Below, piece by piece: positions 57,186 to 64,000 of a stretch of 64,000 nt of DNA. Under the pieces are notes generated by a model. That model saw only the letters and a program-made list of their open reading frames with translations, ran no database searches and was not told the DNA's origin. Position numbers and translations under genes: made by a program. The stretch's first letter is position 1. Every line of letters starts with the position of its first letter. This stretch comes from Streptomyces sp. SN-593 (lineage in GTDB: Bacteria; Actinomycetota; Actinomycetes; Streptomycetales; Streptomycetaceae): positions 8,745,501-8,809,500 of the forward strand of contig NZ_AP018365.1 in assembly GCF_016756395.1 (NCBI RefSeq). Reading direction: 5' to 3'.

Positions 57186-58592
57186 TCAGAACCGGGCGTA
57201 CATGTCCTCGGGGATGATCGGCTGGTGGTAGGTGCACTCGCCGGACAGCACCGTGGAGCCGTGCAGCCGCGACACCGGGATGAGGACCTTGTCCCCCTCG
57301 TGCAGGTCTATCTTGTGGGTGACGTTGTTCCAGAAGTGCATCTCGCCGCGCTCGACCATCACCAGCCGGTGCTCGTTGTGCACGTGGGTGGTCGAGGTCT
57401 CCTCGTGGCTCTCCACGAAGGTGTCCAGGTCCACGGTGATGTCGTTGTCCTCGATGTGGCGGCTGATGCGCTCGGCCTTCTCCTGGTGCAGCGGGATGTC
57501 GTCGGCCCACGCGAGCTGGAGCGCCAGGTCCTCGTCCCACAGTTGGGCGAACCAGGCGGCGTCGGCGAAGCCGTCGTGGAAGCGGCGCACGGCCGACGGA
57601 CCGTACAGGCGGATCAGCGGCTCGATCCAGCGGTCGGTGAACTCGCGCAGGTGGCCCGGCTGTTCGGCCAGGTGCGCCAGCAGGCCCGAGCGCACCCCGA
57701 GGCCGTCCTCGAAGACGTCGGCGAAGCGGGTGGCGGTCACCGCGCGGTCGATGCTCTGGTGGACCAGCGCGCCGAGGAACTCCGGGTAGCGCTCGCGGTC
57801 GCGCGACAGCCAGTGCAGGTGGTTGCCCCGGGCGAGCGAGGTGCCCAGGTAGAGCTGCCAGTAGGCGCCCGTGGTGGTCTTCAGCCCGCCGCCCTCCACC
57901 AGGGCCCGGTACTCCTCGTGCAGGCCGGCCCAGGTGCGGTAGTCGTCCAGCAGCGCGGTGCGGGCGCCGGGGTGCCCCGCGTCGAACTCGCCCAGCGCCG
58001 CCCGCCCGGTGGCGAGGTAGCTCGCCGGCAGGTACGCCGACAGTTGGAGCAGCACGAACGTCGCCGACGCCTTGCGGTCCTTCGTGCCCAGCGCCGTGGT
58101 GAAGGCCCGGCCCGGCTCGGCCAGGCGCTGCTGGTGGTACTCCTCGACGGCGGCGGCGACCTGGTCGGGGGAGTAGCCGGGCAGCGGCTTGCGCTCGCCC
58201 GGGAGCAGGCTGAACAGGTGCTGCTCCAGGATCGGCGCGGCGAGCGCGCCCAGGATGCGGTTCTCGTCGTTGTAGAACGACGCGGCGTCGCGTTCGGCGT
58301 CCCCGTTCGGGGCGGGCGGCAGGAACAGCAGCCCGCTGTCGTAGACGTTGCGCAGCATCCGGTGCCCGAGCAGCGCGCTGAGCTTGAGGGCCTTGGCCGC
58401 CGGCATCTTCCTGCCGTAGTTCAGCCATGCCAGGTCGTCGGGGCGCACCGGCCGGCGGTAGGGGTTCTCCTCGGTGGTGAGCTCCTCCCACTCGGCGGCC
58501 CGGAACGCGGGGTTCGCGGCGAACGCCTTGACGACGTCGTTGAGTTCACCGTTCGCGAGCTGGGCGATGGTCTCCGAGTGCTCCAGGGGCAT
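57186..58592 (-). CDS. SznF/GrbD-like N-N bond-forming cupin protein with eroded diiron domain
   Basis: 468 residues from ATG 58592, preceded by GGAGG. Length and layout equal SznF (about 471 aa): an N-terminal helical domain, a central heme-oxygenase-like diiron fold (about 135-340) and a C-terminal cupin. The cupin keeps the three His ligands: His403 and His405 in THVHNEH and His444 in RLHGSTV, each shifted by four from His407, His409 and His448 of SznF. In contrast, by hand alignment from memory, most diiron ligands are not kept. Glu189 and Glu281 appear lost, Glu215 is Asp217 and Asp315 is Gln311, although His307 and His314 remain. The cupin of SznF catalyses the rearrangement that forms the N-nitroso bond. 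Here N-hydroxylation is probably delegated to the neighbouring YqcI/YcgG-type protein, as for graminine in gramibactin-type siderophores. Confidence 0.85.
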   Translation of the reverse strand: MPLEHSETIAQLANGELNDVVKAFAANPAFRAAEWEELTTEENPYRRPVRPDDLAWLNYGRKMPAAKALKLSALLGHRMLRNVYDSGLLFLPPAPNGDAERDAASFYNDENRILGALAAPILEQHLFSLLPGERKPLPGYSPDQVAAAVEEYHQQRLAEPGRAFTTALGTKDRKASATFVLLQLSAYLPASYLATGRAALGEFDAGHPGARTALLDDYRTWAGLHEEYRALVEGGGLKTTTGAYWQLYLGTSLARGNHLHWLSRDRERYPEFLGALVHQSIDRAVTATRFADVFEDGLGVRSGLLAHLAEQPGHLREFTDRWIEPLIRLYGPSAVRRFHDGFADAAWFAQLWDEDLALQLAWADDIPLHQEKAERISRHIEDNDITVDLDTFVESHEETSTTHVHNEHRLVMVERGEMHFWNNVTHKIDLHEGDKVLIPVSRLHGSTVLSGECTYHQPIIPEDMYARF

Positions 58593-58652
58593 GTCGGTCC
58601 TCCAGACGGATCGGGCGTGCGGGCACGGCGGCGCCGCGCGCCGCAGGCAGGC

Positions 58653-58663
58653 AACACGCTGTC
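58653..58663 (-). promoter_or_regulatory. GACA-N3-TGTY-like element, copy 4
   Basis: On the - strand GACAGCGTGTT, 9 bp beyond the iron box toward the SznF-like gene. This is the same spacing as at 50921 and the context (CAATAAATGACAG) is related. Confidence 0.45.
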
Positions 58664-58672
58664 ATTTATTGC

Positions 58673-58691
58673 TTAGGTAAGCCTTACCTTA
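58673..58691 (-). promoter_or_regulatory. Iron box upstream of the SznF-like/YcgG-like operon
   Basis: TTAGGTAAGCCTTACCTTA, a palindrome with one mismatched arm position, about 80 bp upstream of ATG 58592 on the - strand. It ties the N-N bond-forming genes to iron limitation and to the rest of the siderophore locus. Confidence 0.88.
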
Positions 58692-58983
58692 TGGTGGATT
58701 GCCGTCAAGTCCCCACCGTCGCCCGGTGCGCGGCGCCGGGGACCGGAGTGCGCCGTGGCGGTGCGCCGCGCGGCCCCGCGACGACCGCATGGCCCCGCTT
58801 TGGTTCGAGTTCGCCCCCCGGGCGGCCCGCGGCGACGTGCGCAGTGTCACAGCGCCGGCACGCGCCGCCCGGCGGAGACCGTCCGCCCGGCGGAGACCGC
58901 CCGGCAGGCGTCGCCCGGCGGGCACGCGTCGGCCCGCCCGCCGTCCCGCGGGGGAGCGGGACGGCGAGCGGGCCGACGGCGGT
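58692..58983. other. Intergenic region without a gene
   Basis: No credible coding sequence was seen. It contains two direct copies of CCCGGCGGAGACCG 18 bp apart (near 58868 and 58886) and the terminator hairpin listed separately. Confidence 0.7.
58941..58964 (-). terminator. Terminator of the amidohydrolase operon
   Basis: Perfect 9-bp arms CCGTCCCGC and GCGGGACGG around a GGGGGA loop, about 20 bp downstream of the - strand stop at 58984. Confidence 0.75.
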
Positions 58984-60450
58984 TCAGGCGAGCGGGAAGC
59001 TGGGCGGGAAGAGGCGGTCCGGCGGCCGCCCGAGCCGGTCGCGCCCCGCGTAGGCGGACCTCATCCGGTCGAACAGCTCCTGCGCCCGCGCCCGCAGCGG
59101 GCCGGTCCGCACGCCGGGTACCCGGCCGTCCCTGACCACGACGCGCCCGGCGATCATCGACATCCGCACCGCGCGGCCGGTGCCGTTGGACAGCAGGGTG
59201 CGCACCGGGTCGTCGAGGACCCCGTCCCGCACGTCGTCCAGGGCGAAGGCGACCAGGTCGGCCTGCGCGCCCGGGGCGATTCTGCCCAGGTCCTCCCGCC
59301 CGAGCGCCGCGGCCCCGGCCACCGTGGCGGCGCGGACGTAGTCGGCGGGCGTGACCGTGTCCGTCCGGCCGCTCTGCACCTTCGCGAGGTTGACCCCGAA
59401 GTCCATGCCGCGCACCAGGTCCGGCGGGAACGAGTCGGTGCCGAGCGCGATGTTCAGGCCCGCCGCCCGGTAGCGGGCGAAGGTCTCCATCGCCGAGCCG
59501 TAGCGCGCCGAGGTGAGCGGGCAGTGGACGACGCTCACCCGGTTCTCGACCAGCCGCGCCAGGTCCCGGTCGGTGCCGGCGCCCACCGAGGAGTGCGCGT
59601 CCAGGTGGATGCCGTGCGGCACCAGGAGCCGGTCGCCGAGCAGCCCGGCGCGCTCCAGCACGGACAGCGGGTCGCCGCGGCCCTGCTCGGCGAGCCGGTG
59701 GCGCTCGGCGACGCCCTGCAGGCAGTGCAGCCGGACCTTGACGTCGAGGCTCCGCGCCGCCTCGGCGGTGGCGGCCAGCAGGTCGTCCGACATCGTCTCG
59801 ACGCGGCAGGGCAGCAGGACCGGGCGCAGCAGCGCGTCGTGCTCCTCGCGCAGCCATCGCGCGAACCGCACCGCGTCGGCGAGGCCGGTCCGCCCGGCCT
59901 CCTCGTCCCACCAGACGGTCGCGCTGCCGTCCGCGCGCACCGCGCCGACACCCGAGCGGTAGCTCGGGCCCAGGTAGCAGCGCAGCCCCAGCGCGCGGGC
60001 CTCGCGCGCCATGTCCACGGCCTCGTCGTAGGTCTCGGCCCACCGGCTGTGGGTCTCCGCGGCGATCGGCATCGCCGTGGTGACGCCGTGCAGCAGGAGC
60101 TGTACGAAGGCGTAGCGGCGGACGAACGCCTTCTCCTCGCGGGTGAACACGTCCCGGGGACCCTGCTCCAGGTAGCGCAGCGACCAGGTGAGGTCCCGGG
60201 CGTGCTGGGGGCCGCCGAAGGAGTCCAGCAGCGCGTGGTCGATGTCGGCCAGCGCGTCGAGGTCGATCAGGCCGGGCATCAGCAGAGCCGACCCCAGCTC
60301 GACCGTGCGGGTCCCGGGGGCCGGCTGCGCCGTGGTGCGCGGCCCGACGCGGACGATCCGGCCGCCGTCCACCTCGACCTCGCCGTCGCGCAGCAGCGCG
60401 TGGTCGGTGCCCGCCCAGGCCAGGACGTGGTCGGCGTGCAGCCGGATCAC
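58984..60450 (-). CDS. Amidohydrolase of the TRZ/ATZ deaminase type
   Basis: 488 residues from GTG 60450, coupled by a GTGA overlap to the upstream amidohydrolase. The beta-sandwich is followed by a TIM-barrel metal-dependent hydrolase. LMPGLIDLDALAD sits where most members have PGxxDxHxH, and here the HxH is replaced by Leu-x-Ala. VRLHCLQGVAERH, LVPHGIHLD and ALGTDSFPPDLVRGMD supply the later His/His/Asp ligands of the ATZ/TRZ group, whose members deaminate or dechlorinate triazines, guanine and hydantoin-like rings. Loss of the first HxH pair suggests altered metal binding or an inactive paralogue. Genes in the same operon point to nucleobase or ureide breakdown. The substrate is unknown. 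Confidence 0.75.
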   Translation of the reverse strand: MIRLHADHVLAWAGTDHALLRDGEVEVDGGRIVRVGPRTTAQPAPGTRTVELGSALLMPGLIDLDALADIDHALLDSFGGPQHARDLTWSLRYLEQGPRDVFTREEKAFVRRYAFVQLLLHGVTTAMPIAAETHSRWAETYDEAVDMAREARALGLRCYLGPSYRSGVGAVRADGSATVWWDEEAGRTGLADAVRFARWLREEHDALLRPVLLPCRVETMSDDLLAATAEAARSLDVKVRLHCLQGVAERHRLAEQGRGDPLSVLERAGLLGDRLLVPHGIHLDAHSSVGAGTDRDLARLVENRVSVVHCPLTSARYGSAMETFARYRAAGLNIALGTDSFPPDLVRGMDFGVNLAKVQSGRTDTVTPADYVRAATVAGAAALGREDLGRIAPGAQADLVAFALDDVRDGVLDDPVRTLLSNGTGRAVRMSMIAGRVVVRDGRVPGVRTGPLRARAQELFDRMRSAYAGRDRLGRPPDRLFPPSFPLA

Positions 60451-61739
60451 GCGTCGACCAGTTTCAGGTCGACCGCCACCACGCGGCCCCGGCGGATCAC
60501 CGTGCGCCCAGGCGGGCGGTCCATGACCGCGGCCGCGGGAGCCTCCGCGTCGACCAGGACGAAGTCCGCCGGGTCGCCGGCGGAGACCCCCGGGTGCCGG
60601 CCGTCGCCCTGCCGCGGGGCGGCCGCGGAGACGATCCGGGCGCCGCCGGCGGTGGCGACGGCGAGCGCCTGCTCCACCTGCGGGTCGTTGCGGAAGCCGT
60701 TGGTGAACGCCAGCTGCCAGGTCCGGTCCAGCAGGTCGCCGTTGCCGTAGGGCGACCAGTAGTCGCGCTGCCCGTCGTCGCCGAGCCCGACCCGCAGGCC
60801 GGCGGAGGTGAGGCGGTCCAGCGGCAGCGTGTGGGGCGCGGCAGGCGCGCAGGTGGTGACGGCGATGTCCAGTTCGGCCATCCGCTCCAGCGCCTGCCGC
60901 AGTTCCGGCTCCGGCAGGTGCGCGAGGGCGAAGGCGTGCGAGACGGTGACCTGGCCGGCCATCTTCAGGGCCGCGGTACGCTCCATGATCTTGGTGAGGC
61001 TGAACAGGCCCAGCTCGCCGGGTTCGTGCAGGTGGATGTCGACCGGAACCCGGAAGCGCTCGGCCAGGGCGAAGACGATGTCGAGGTGCCGCACCGGGTC
61101 GCCGTCCAGGGCGCAGGGGTCGATGCCCCCGACCACGTCGGCGCCCTGCTCCAGTGCCTTTGCCATCAGGTCCGGCACCCCCGGCTCGCGCAGCAGGCCG
61201 GCCTGCGGGAAGGCCACGATCTGGACCTCGGCGCGGTCCCGGTGGTGCTCGCGCGCGGCGCGCACCGCCTGGAAGCGCTCCAGCCGGGCGTCGGCGTCGA
61301 TCTGGGCGAACGACCGGACCCGCGTGGTGCCGTGGGCCACGAGCACGCCCAGCAGGTGCCGGGCGCGCTCGGCCATCGAGGTCTCCGCGGTGCGCCAGTG
61401 GGCCCGGTCGTGCAGGACGTTGGGCCAGACGCCGCCGGGGGAGTCGTTCGGGCGCCAGGGCAGGCCGACCCGGTTGGAGTCGAGGTGGACGTGGGCGTCG
61501 CTGAAGGACGGCAGCAGGAGTCGGCCCGCCGCGTCGAGGACCGGGGGCGCGGACGCGGCGGTGGGGGACCGGGGTTCCGAGGGCGTCCCGGCTGTCGCGG
61601 CCGCCGTCGCGGGCCGAGCGGGCGGCACGCCGCCGGCGGGGGTGACGGCCGTGACGACGCCGTCGCGGATGTGGACGTCCGCCCGGTCGCCGCCCCACGG
61701 GCGGGCGTTGGTGACGATCAGGGTGCCGTGCTGGGTCAT
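60447..61739 (-). CDS. Cytosine deaminase-like amidohydrolase
   Basis: 430 residues from ATG 61739. The CodA-type layout is visible: LLLPSFSDAHVHLDS gives the His-x-His metal pair (about residues 79-83), then VAFPQAGLL, GGIDPCALDGD, DIHLHEPGELG with the third His, VSHAFAL with the fourth, and GLGDDGQRDYWSPYGNGDLL with the metal Asp. The last motif corresponds to the GHDDVFDPWYPLG-like signature of cytosine deaminases. It would hydrolyse an exocyclic amine or a ring amide of a pyrimidine-like or cyclic ureide compound. The start lies one base after the GntR gene stop and the end overlaps the next amidohydrolase, so the genes are one operon. Confidence 0.82.
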   Translation of the reverse strand: MTQHGTLIVTNARPWGGDRADVHIRDGVVTAVTPAGGVPPARPATAAATAGTPSEPRSPTAASAPPVLDAAGRLLLPSFSDAHVHLDSNRVGLPWRPNDSPGGVWPNVLHDRAHWRTAETSMAERARHLLGVLVAHGTTRVRSFAQIDADARLERFQAVRAAREHHRDRAEVQIVAFPQAGLLREPGVPDLMAKALEQGADVVGGIDPCALDGDPVRHLDIVFALAERFRVPVDIHLHEPGELGLFSLTKIMERTAALKMAGQVTVSHAFALAHLPEPELRQALERMAELDIAVTTCAPAAPHTLPLDRLTSAGLRVGLGDDGQRDYWSPYGNGDLLDRTWQLAFTNGFRNDPQVEQALAVATAGGARIVSAAAPRQGDGRHPGVSAGDPADFVLVDAEAPAAAVMDRPPGRTVIRRGRVVAVDLKLVDA

Positions 61740-61740
61740 G

Positions 61741-62451
61741 TCACTCCCCGAAAGCGCTCAGGGTCGGGATGCGGCCGCGCTCGATGTGCGCGTACGCCAC
61801 CGACTCGGCGGTCCGCTGGTGGCCGGAGCGGATCGCGTCGAACAGTTCGTGGTGCTCCTGGCAGGCGAGGTTCTGGTCCCGCCCCGAGGTCAGGTAGAAC
61901 AGCCACACCATCCGGCTGACGACGGCGTTCATCAGCGAGACCATCAGCGCGTTGTCGGTGCTGAGCACGACGGCCTCGTGGAAGGCGGCGCTCGCCTCGG
62001 CGACGCTGAGGTGGTCGTGCTCGCCGGTGGCGTCCAGGTGCCGGTGGGAGCGGGCGAGCGCGGCTTCCATGTCGGTGGCGTCGCGCCCGTCCGCCATCCG
62101 GCGGGCGGCCAGCCCCGCGGCGGCGACCTCCACCGCCAGGCGTACGTCGAACAGGTCGTGGATCGCCTGCGTGGTCCAGGTGTCCACGACGGCGCCGCGC
62201 CGGGGCACCGTCCTGACCAGGCCGTCGGTCTCCAACTGCTGGATGGCCTCGCGCAGCGGGACCCGCGAGACCGACAGGTCCTCGGCGATCTTCTGCTCCG
62301 GCAGCCGTGACCCCTGCGGGTAGGCGCCGACGAGGATGCGCCGGCGCAGCGAGGTGTAGGTCCGCACCGCCAGCGAGGGTTCGGCGGGCGACGGGGCCGA
62401 GCGGGCGGAGGGGGCGTCGGCGGTGGCGCGTCCGGCGGGCCGGCTGGTCAT
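61741..62451 (-). CDS. GntR-family (FCD) transcriptional regulator
   Basis: 236 residues from ATG 62451, in an ATGA overlap with the upstream HMGL-like gene. The winged helix is LAVRTYTSLRRRILVGAYPQGSRLPEQKIAEDLSVSRVPLREAIQQLETDGLV (in pieces, about residues 28-80), the GntR signature. A helical FCD ligand domain follows, with DLFDVRLAVEVAAAGLAARR, FHEAVV and a C-terminal HHELFDAIRSG that carries the metal/ligand His residues of FCD proteins. It probably controls this operon in response to a pathway acid. No operator could be assigned, because the operon promoter lies outside the window. Confidence 0.9.
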   Translation of the reverse strand: MTSRPAGRATADAPSARSAPSPAEPSLAVRTYTSLRRRILVGAYPQGSRLPEQKIAEDLSVSRVPLREAIQQLETDGLVRTVPRRGAVVDTWTTQAIHDLFDVRLAVEVAAAGLAARRMADGRDATDMEAALARSHRHLDATGEHDHLSVAEASAAFHEAVVLSTDNALMVSLMNAVVSRMVWLFYLTSGRDQNLACQEHHELFDAIRSGHQRTAESVAYAHIERGRIPTLSAFGE

Positions 62452-64000
62452 GAGATCACATCCGAGAGGGTGAGCAACTGGATCAGTCGATTGTCGATGA
62501 TGGTGCGCAACTCCTGCCGTGCGCGGGGTAGTTCGACCTCCTCGTCGCGCGCGGAGCGGATCCGCACGTCCATCAGCACGTCCTGGGCGCCGAGCCCGGC
62601 CGAGGAGACCACGTAGCGGAACCCGAGGTCCCGCTCGTAGCCGGCGGCCAGTTCGGCGATGAGGCGGCGGACGCCGTCGTCGGCCCCCAGCACACCGGAC
62701 TCCTCGCGCCGCGACAGCGCGGCGCGGGCGGTCTCCTCGCGTGCCGTCGGCGCGGGCCGGGTGCCTTCGGCCCCGTCCGTGTCGGAGCCGTCGGTCCGAT
62801 CCGTGCCGGTGTCGTCGGTCCCGTCCGGGCCGGTGCCTTCGGCCGTGGCCGCCATCGGCTTGCAGTGCGCCAGCATCGCCACCAGGTCCGGCACGGGAGC
62901 CGCCCCCGTCTCCTGCCACGCCGCATCGACCAGGTCGGCGGCGCTCGCCCCCGCCCCGGCCCGGGCCAGCACCCGCTCCTGCCAGGGCCCGTGCGGGCAG
63001 GCGACGTCCAGCACGCGTCCCACCCGCTCCGGGTCGGGCACCCGCCGCAGGCCGGCCAGCGCCTGGTCGAAGCGCGCGGCCGCCTGCTGCGGGTCGAGCC
63101 AGCGCGGGTAGCCGGGGACCGCCGCGACCGCGGTGTCCATCGCGCGCCGCAGGGCGCGGACCTCCGCGCCGCTGAGGTCGTCGTGGCCCTGCCGCGCGCC
63201 GAGCGCCCGCACCATCCCCTCCGAGCTGAGCCCGCCCCACACCCACGTCATCTCCTGCCCCATCCGCGCCGGCACCAGACCGTGGCTGACCGGGGGGAAG
63301 GCGCCCTGACCCTGGGTCAGGGCGGCGACGACGTCGCCCGGCATGTGCTTGAGGTAGGCGTAGCCGCCGGTCAGCGGCTTCAGCGCGGGCAGCGGCACGC
63401 CCGACTCGCGGGCCACCACCCGCGCCACGTGCTGGATGCGCTCCAGGTGCAGGCCGGTGTCCACGCCGTAGAGGGTCTCCAGCGCGAGCACCACCTCCTC
63501 CAGCGGGGCGAAGCCGCAGCGGTAGGACATGCCGTTCATGGCGACGTCCGGATGGGCCCCGGCGGTGGCCGCGGCGATCGCGCCGGCGGTGGCGAGCCCG
63601 AACTCGTCGTGGACGTGCATGGTCACCGGCACCTGCCGGCTCAGGCCGGCCCGGAAGCGGCGCACGAACAGCTTCATCGCCTCGGGGGCGAGGCTGCTGG
63701 TGGAGTCCATCAGGTCCAACCGTCGGGCACCCAGGCGCACCGCGTGGTCGGCCATGGCCAGCATCCGCCCGAAGTCGCGCCGGCCGACCTGCGCGAAGGT
63801 GGTGGTGGTGTCCAGGCCGGCCCGCCCGGCGTACTCGAAGTAGTCGGCCAGCTCGTCGAGTTGGCGCTTCTGCGCGTCGTCGTCCGGGGCTTCGAGGATG
63901 CCCGGCGCGGCGGTGGTGACGCCCGCCTCGGCGAGCATGTCGACGGTCCGGCGCATCGAGGTCTGCTGGTGGTCGCGGCCGTTGCCGACCAGGGTGTCGG
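62448..64000 (-). CDS. HMGL-like TIM-barrel / OHCU decarboxylase-like fusion, 5' truncated
   Basis: At least 516 residues; the frame is open to the window edge, and the earliest residues read GNGRDHQQTS, reminiscent of the active-site RDGxQ of isopropylmalate/homocitrate synthase and HMG-CoA lyase proteins. VTMHVHDEFGLATAGA gives the metal HxHD and NGMSYRCGFAPLEEVV the family glycine-rich segment. After about residue 345 a second domain begins. CPHGPWQERV, LVAMLAHCKP, a Gly/Asp/Thr linker, then REESGVL, YERDLGFRYVVSSAGLG and ELRTIIDNRL match the pattern of OHCU decarboxylase of the urate pathway. The HPRIG segment is altered to HCKPM. The fusion, next to amidohydrolases and GntR, suggests an uncommon ureide or nucleobase catabolic route. 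The second-domain assignment is moderate. Confidence 0.7.
   Translation of the reverse strand, partial: DTLVGNGRDHQQTSMRRTVDMLAEAGVTTAAPGILEAPDDDAQKRQLDELADYFEYAGRAGLDTTTTFAQVGRRDFGRMLAMADHAVRLGARRLDLMDSTSSLAPEAMKLFVRRFRAGLSRQVPVTMHVHDEFGLATAGAIAAATAGAHPDVAMNGMSYRCGFAPLEEVVLALETLYGVDTGLHLERIQHVARVVARESGVPLPALKPLTGGYAYLKHMPGDVVAALTQGQGAFPPVSHGLVPARMGQEMTWVWGGLSSEGMVRALGARQGHDDLSGAEVRALRRAMDTAVAAVPGYPRWLDPQQAAARFDQALAGLRRVPDPERVGRVLDVACPHGPWQERVLARAGAGASAADLVDAAWQETGAAPVPDLVAMLAHCKPMAATAEGTGPDGTDDTGTDRTDGSDTDGAEGTRPAPTAREETARAALSRREESGVLGADDGVRRLIAELAAGYERDLGFRYVVSSAGLGAQDVLMDVRIRSARDEEVELPRARQELRTIIDNRLIQLLTLSDVIS

Overview
The window is very GC-rich, with coding third positions that are almost always G or C. 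It has GTG starts, AGGAGG-type ribosome sites and DmdR/IdeR-type iron boxes. Together these point to a Streptomyces or a close filamentous actinomycete. No rRNA, tRNA, CRISPR array or insertion sequence was seen.

Region 1 (1-15.8 kb) looks like part of a type VII secretion (ESX-like) effector locus on the + strand. It holds a truncated Gly/Ala/Asp-rich repeat protein with three near-identical 264-bp repeats, a YbaB/EbfC-like protein, a WXG100-like protein and a 4057-residue protein. The giant protein has an N-terminal secretion-type helical and membrane region, a snapalysin/metzincin-like zinc site (HEIGHQIGLRDEY) and about six divergent C-terminal modules joined by Thr-rich linkers. The secretion machine itself is not in the window.

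Region 2 (15.9-18.2 kb) holds a small membrane-anchored protein and a ProP-type MFS transporter, both on the - strand.

Region 3 (18.4-58.7 kb) is a siderophore locus. An iron-uptake block comes first: a siderophore-interacting flavoprotein, two FecCD permeases, an ATPase and two FecB-like lipoproteins, with an ABC-2 export system between the lipoproteins. A mostly coupled - strand assembly line follows. In transcription order it is an aryl carrier protein, a type II thioesterase, an AT-deleted KS-ACP, C-A-PCP, Cy-A-PCP, C-KS-AT-MT-ACP and C-(remnant A)-ligase-KR-ACP. A divergent + strand pair makes and activates salicylate. Next come a second siderophore-interacting protein, a TetR regulator and, under their own iron box, a YqcI/YcgG-type heme N-oxygenase candidate and a SznF-like cupin protein.

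My interpretation is a salicyl-thiazoline siderophore that also carries an arginine-derived N-N group (graminine-type C-diazeniumdiolate). The C-A-PCP module has the code DINYWGGIGK, which suits an N-oxygenated ornithine-like residue. I do not know a described compound with this combination. Several parts are eroded or rearranged: a KS-ACP without AT whose KS lacks one catalytic His, a vestigial adenylation C-subdomain, and a SznF-like protein whose diiron ligands look mostly lost while its cupin triad is kept.

Five iron boxes punctuate region 3. At four promoters a short GACA-N3-TGTC-like element lies just beyond the box, including in front of the tetR gene, which suggests dual control.

Region 4 (59-64 kb) is a separate - strand operon: two amidohydrolases, a GntR regulator and a truncated HMGL-like/OHCU-decarboxylase-like fusion. 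It is probably a nucleobase or ureide catabolic unit.
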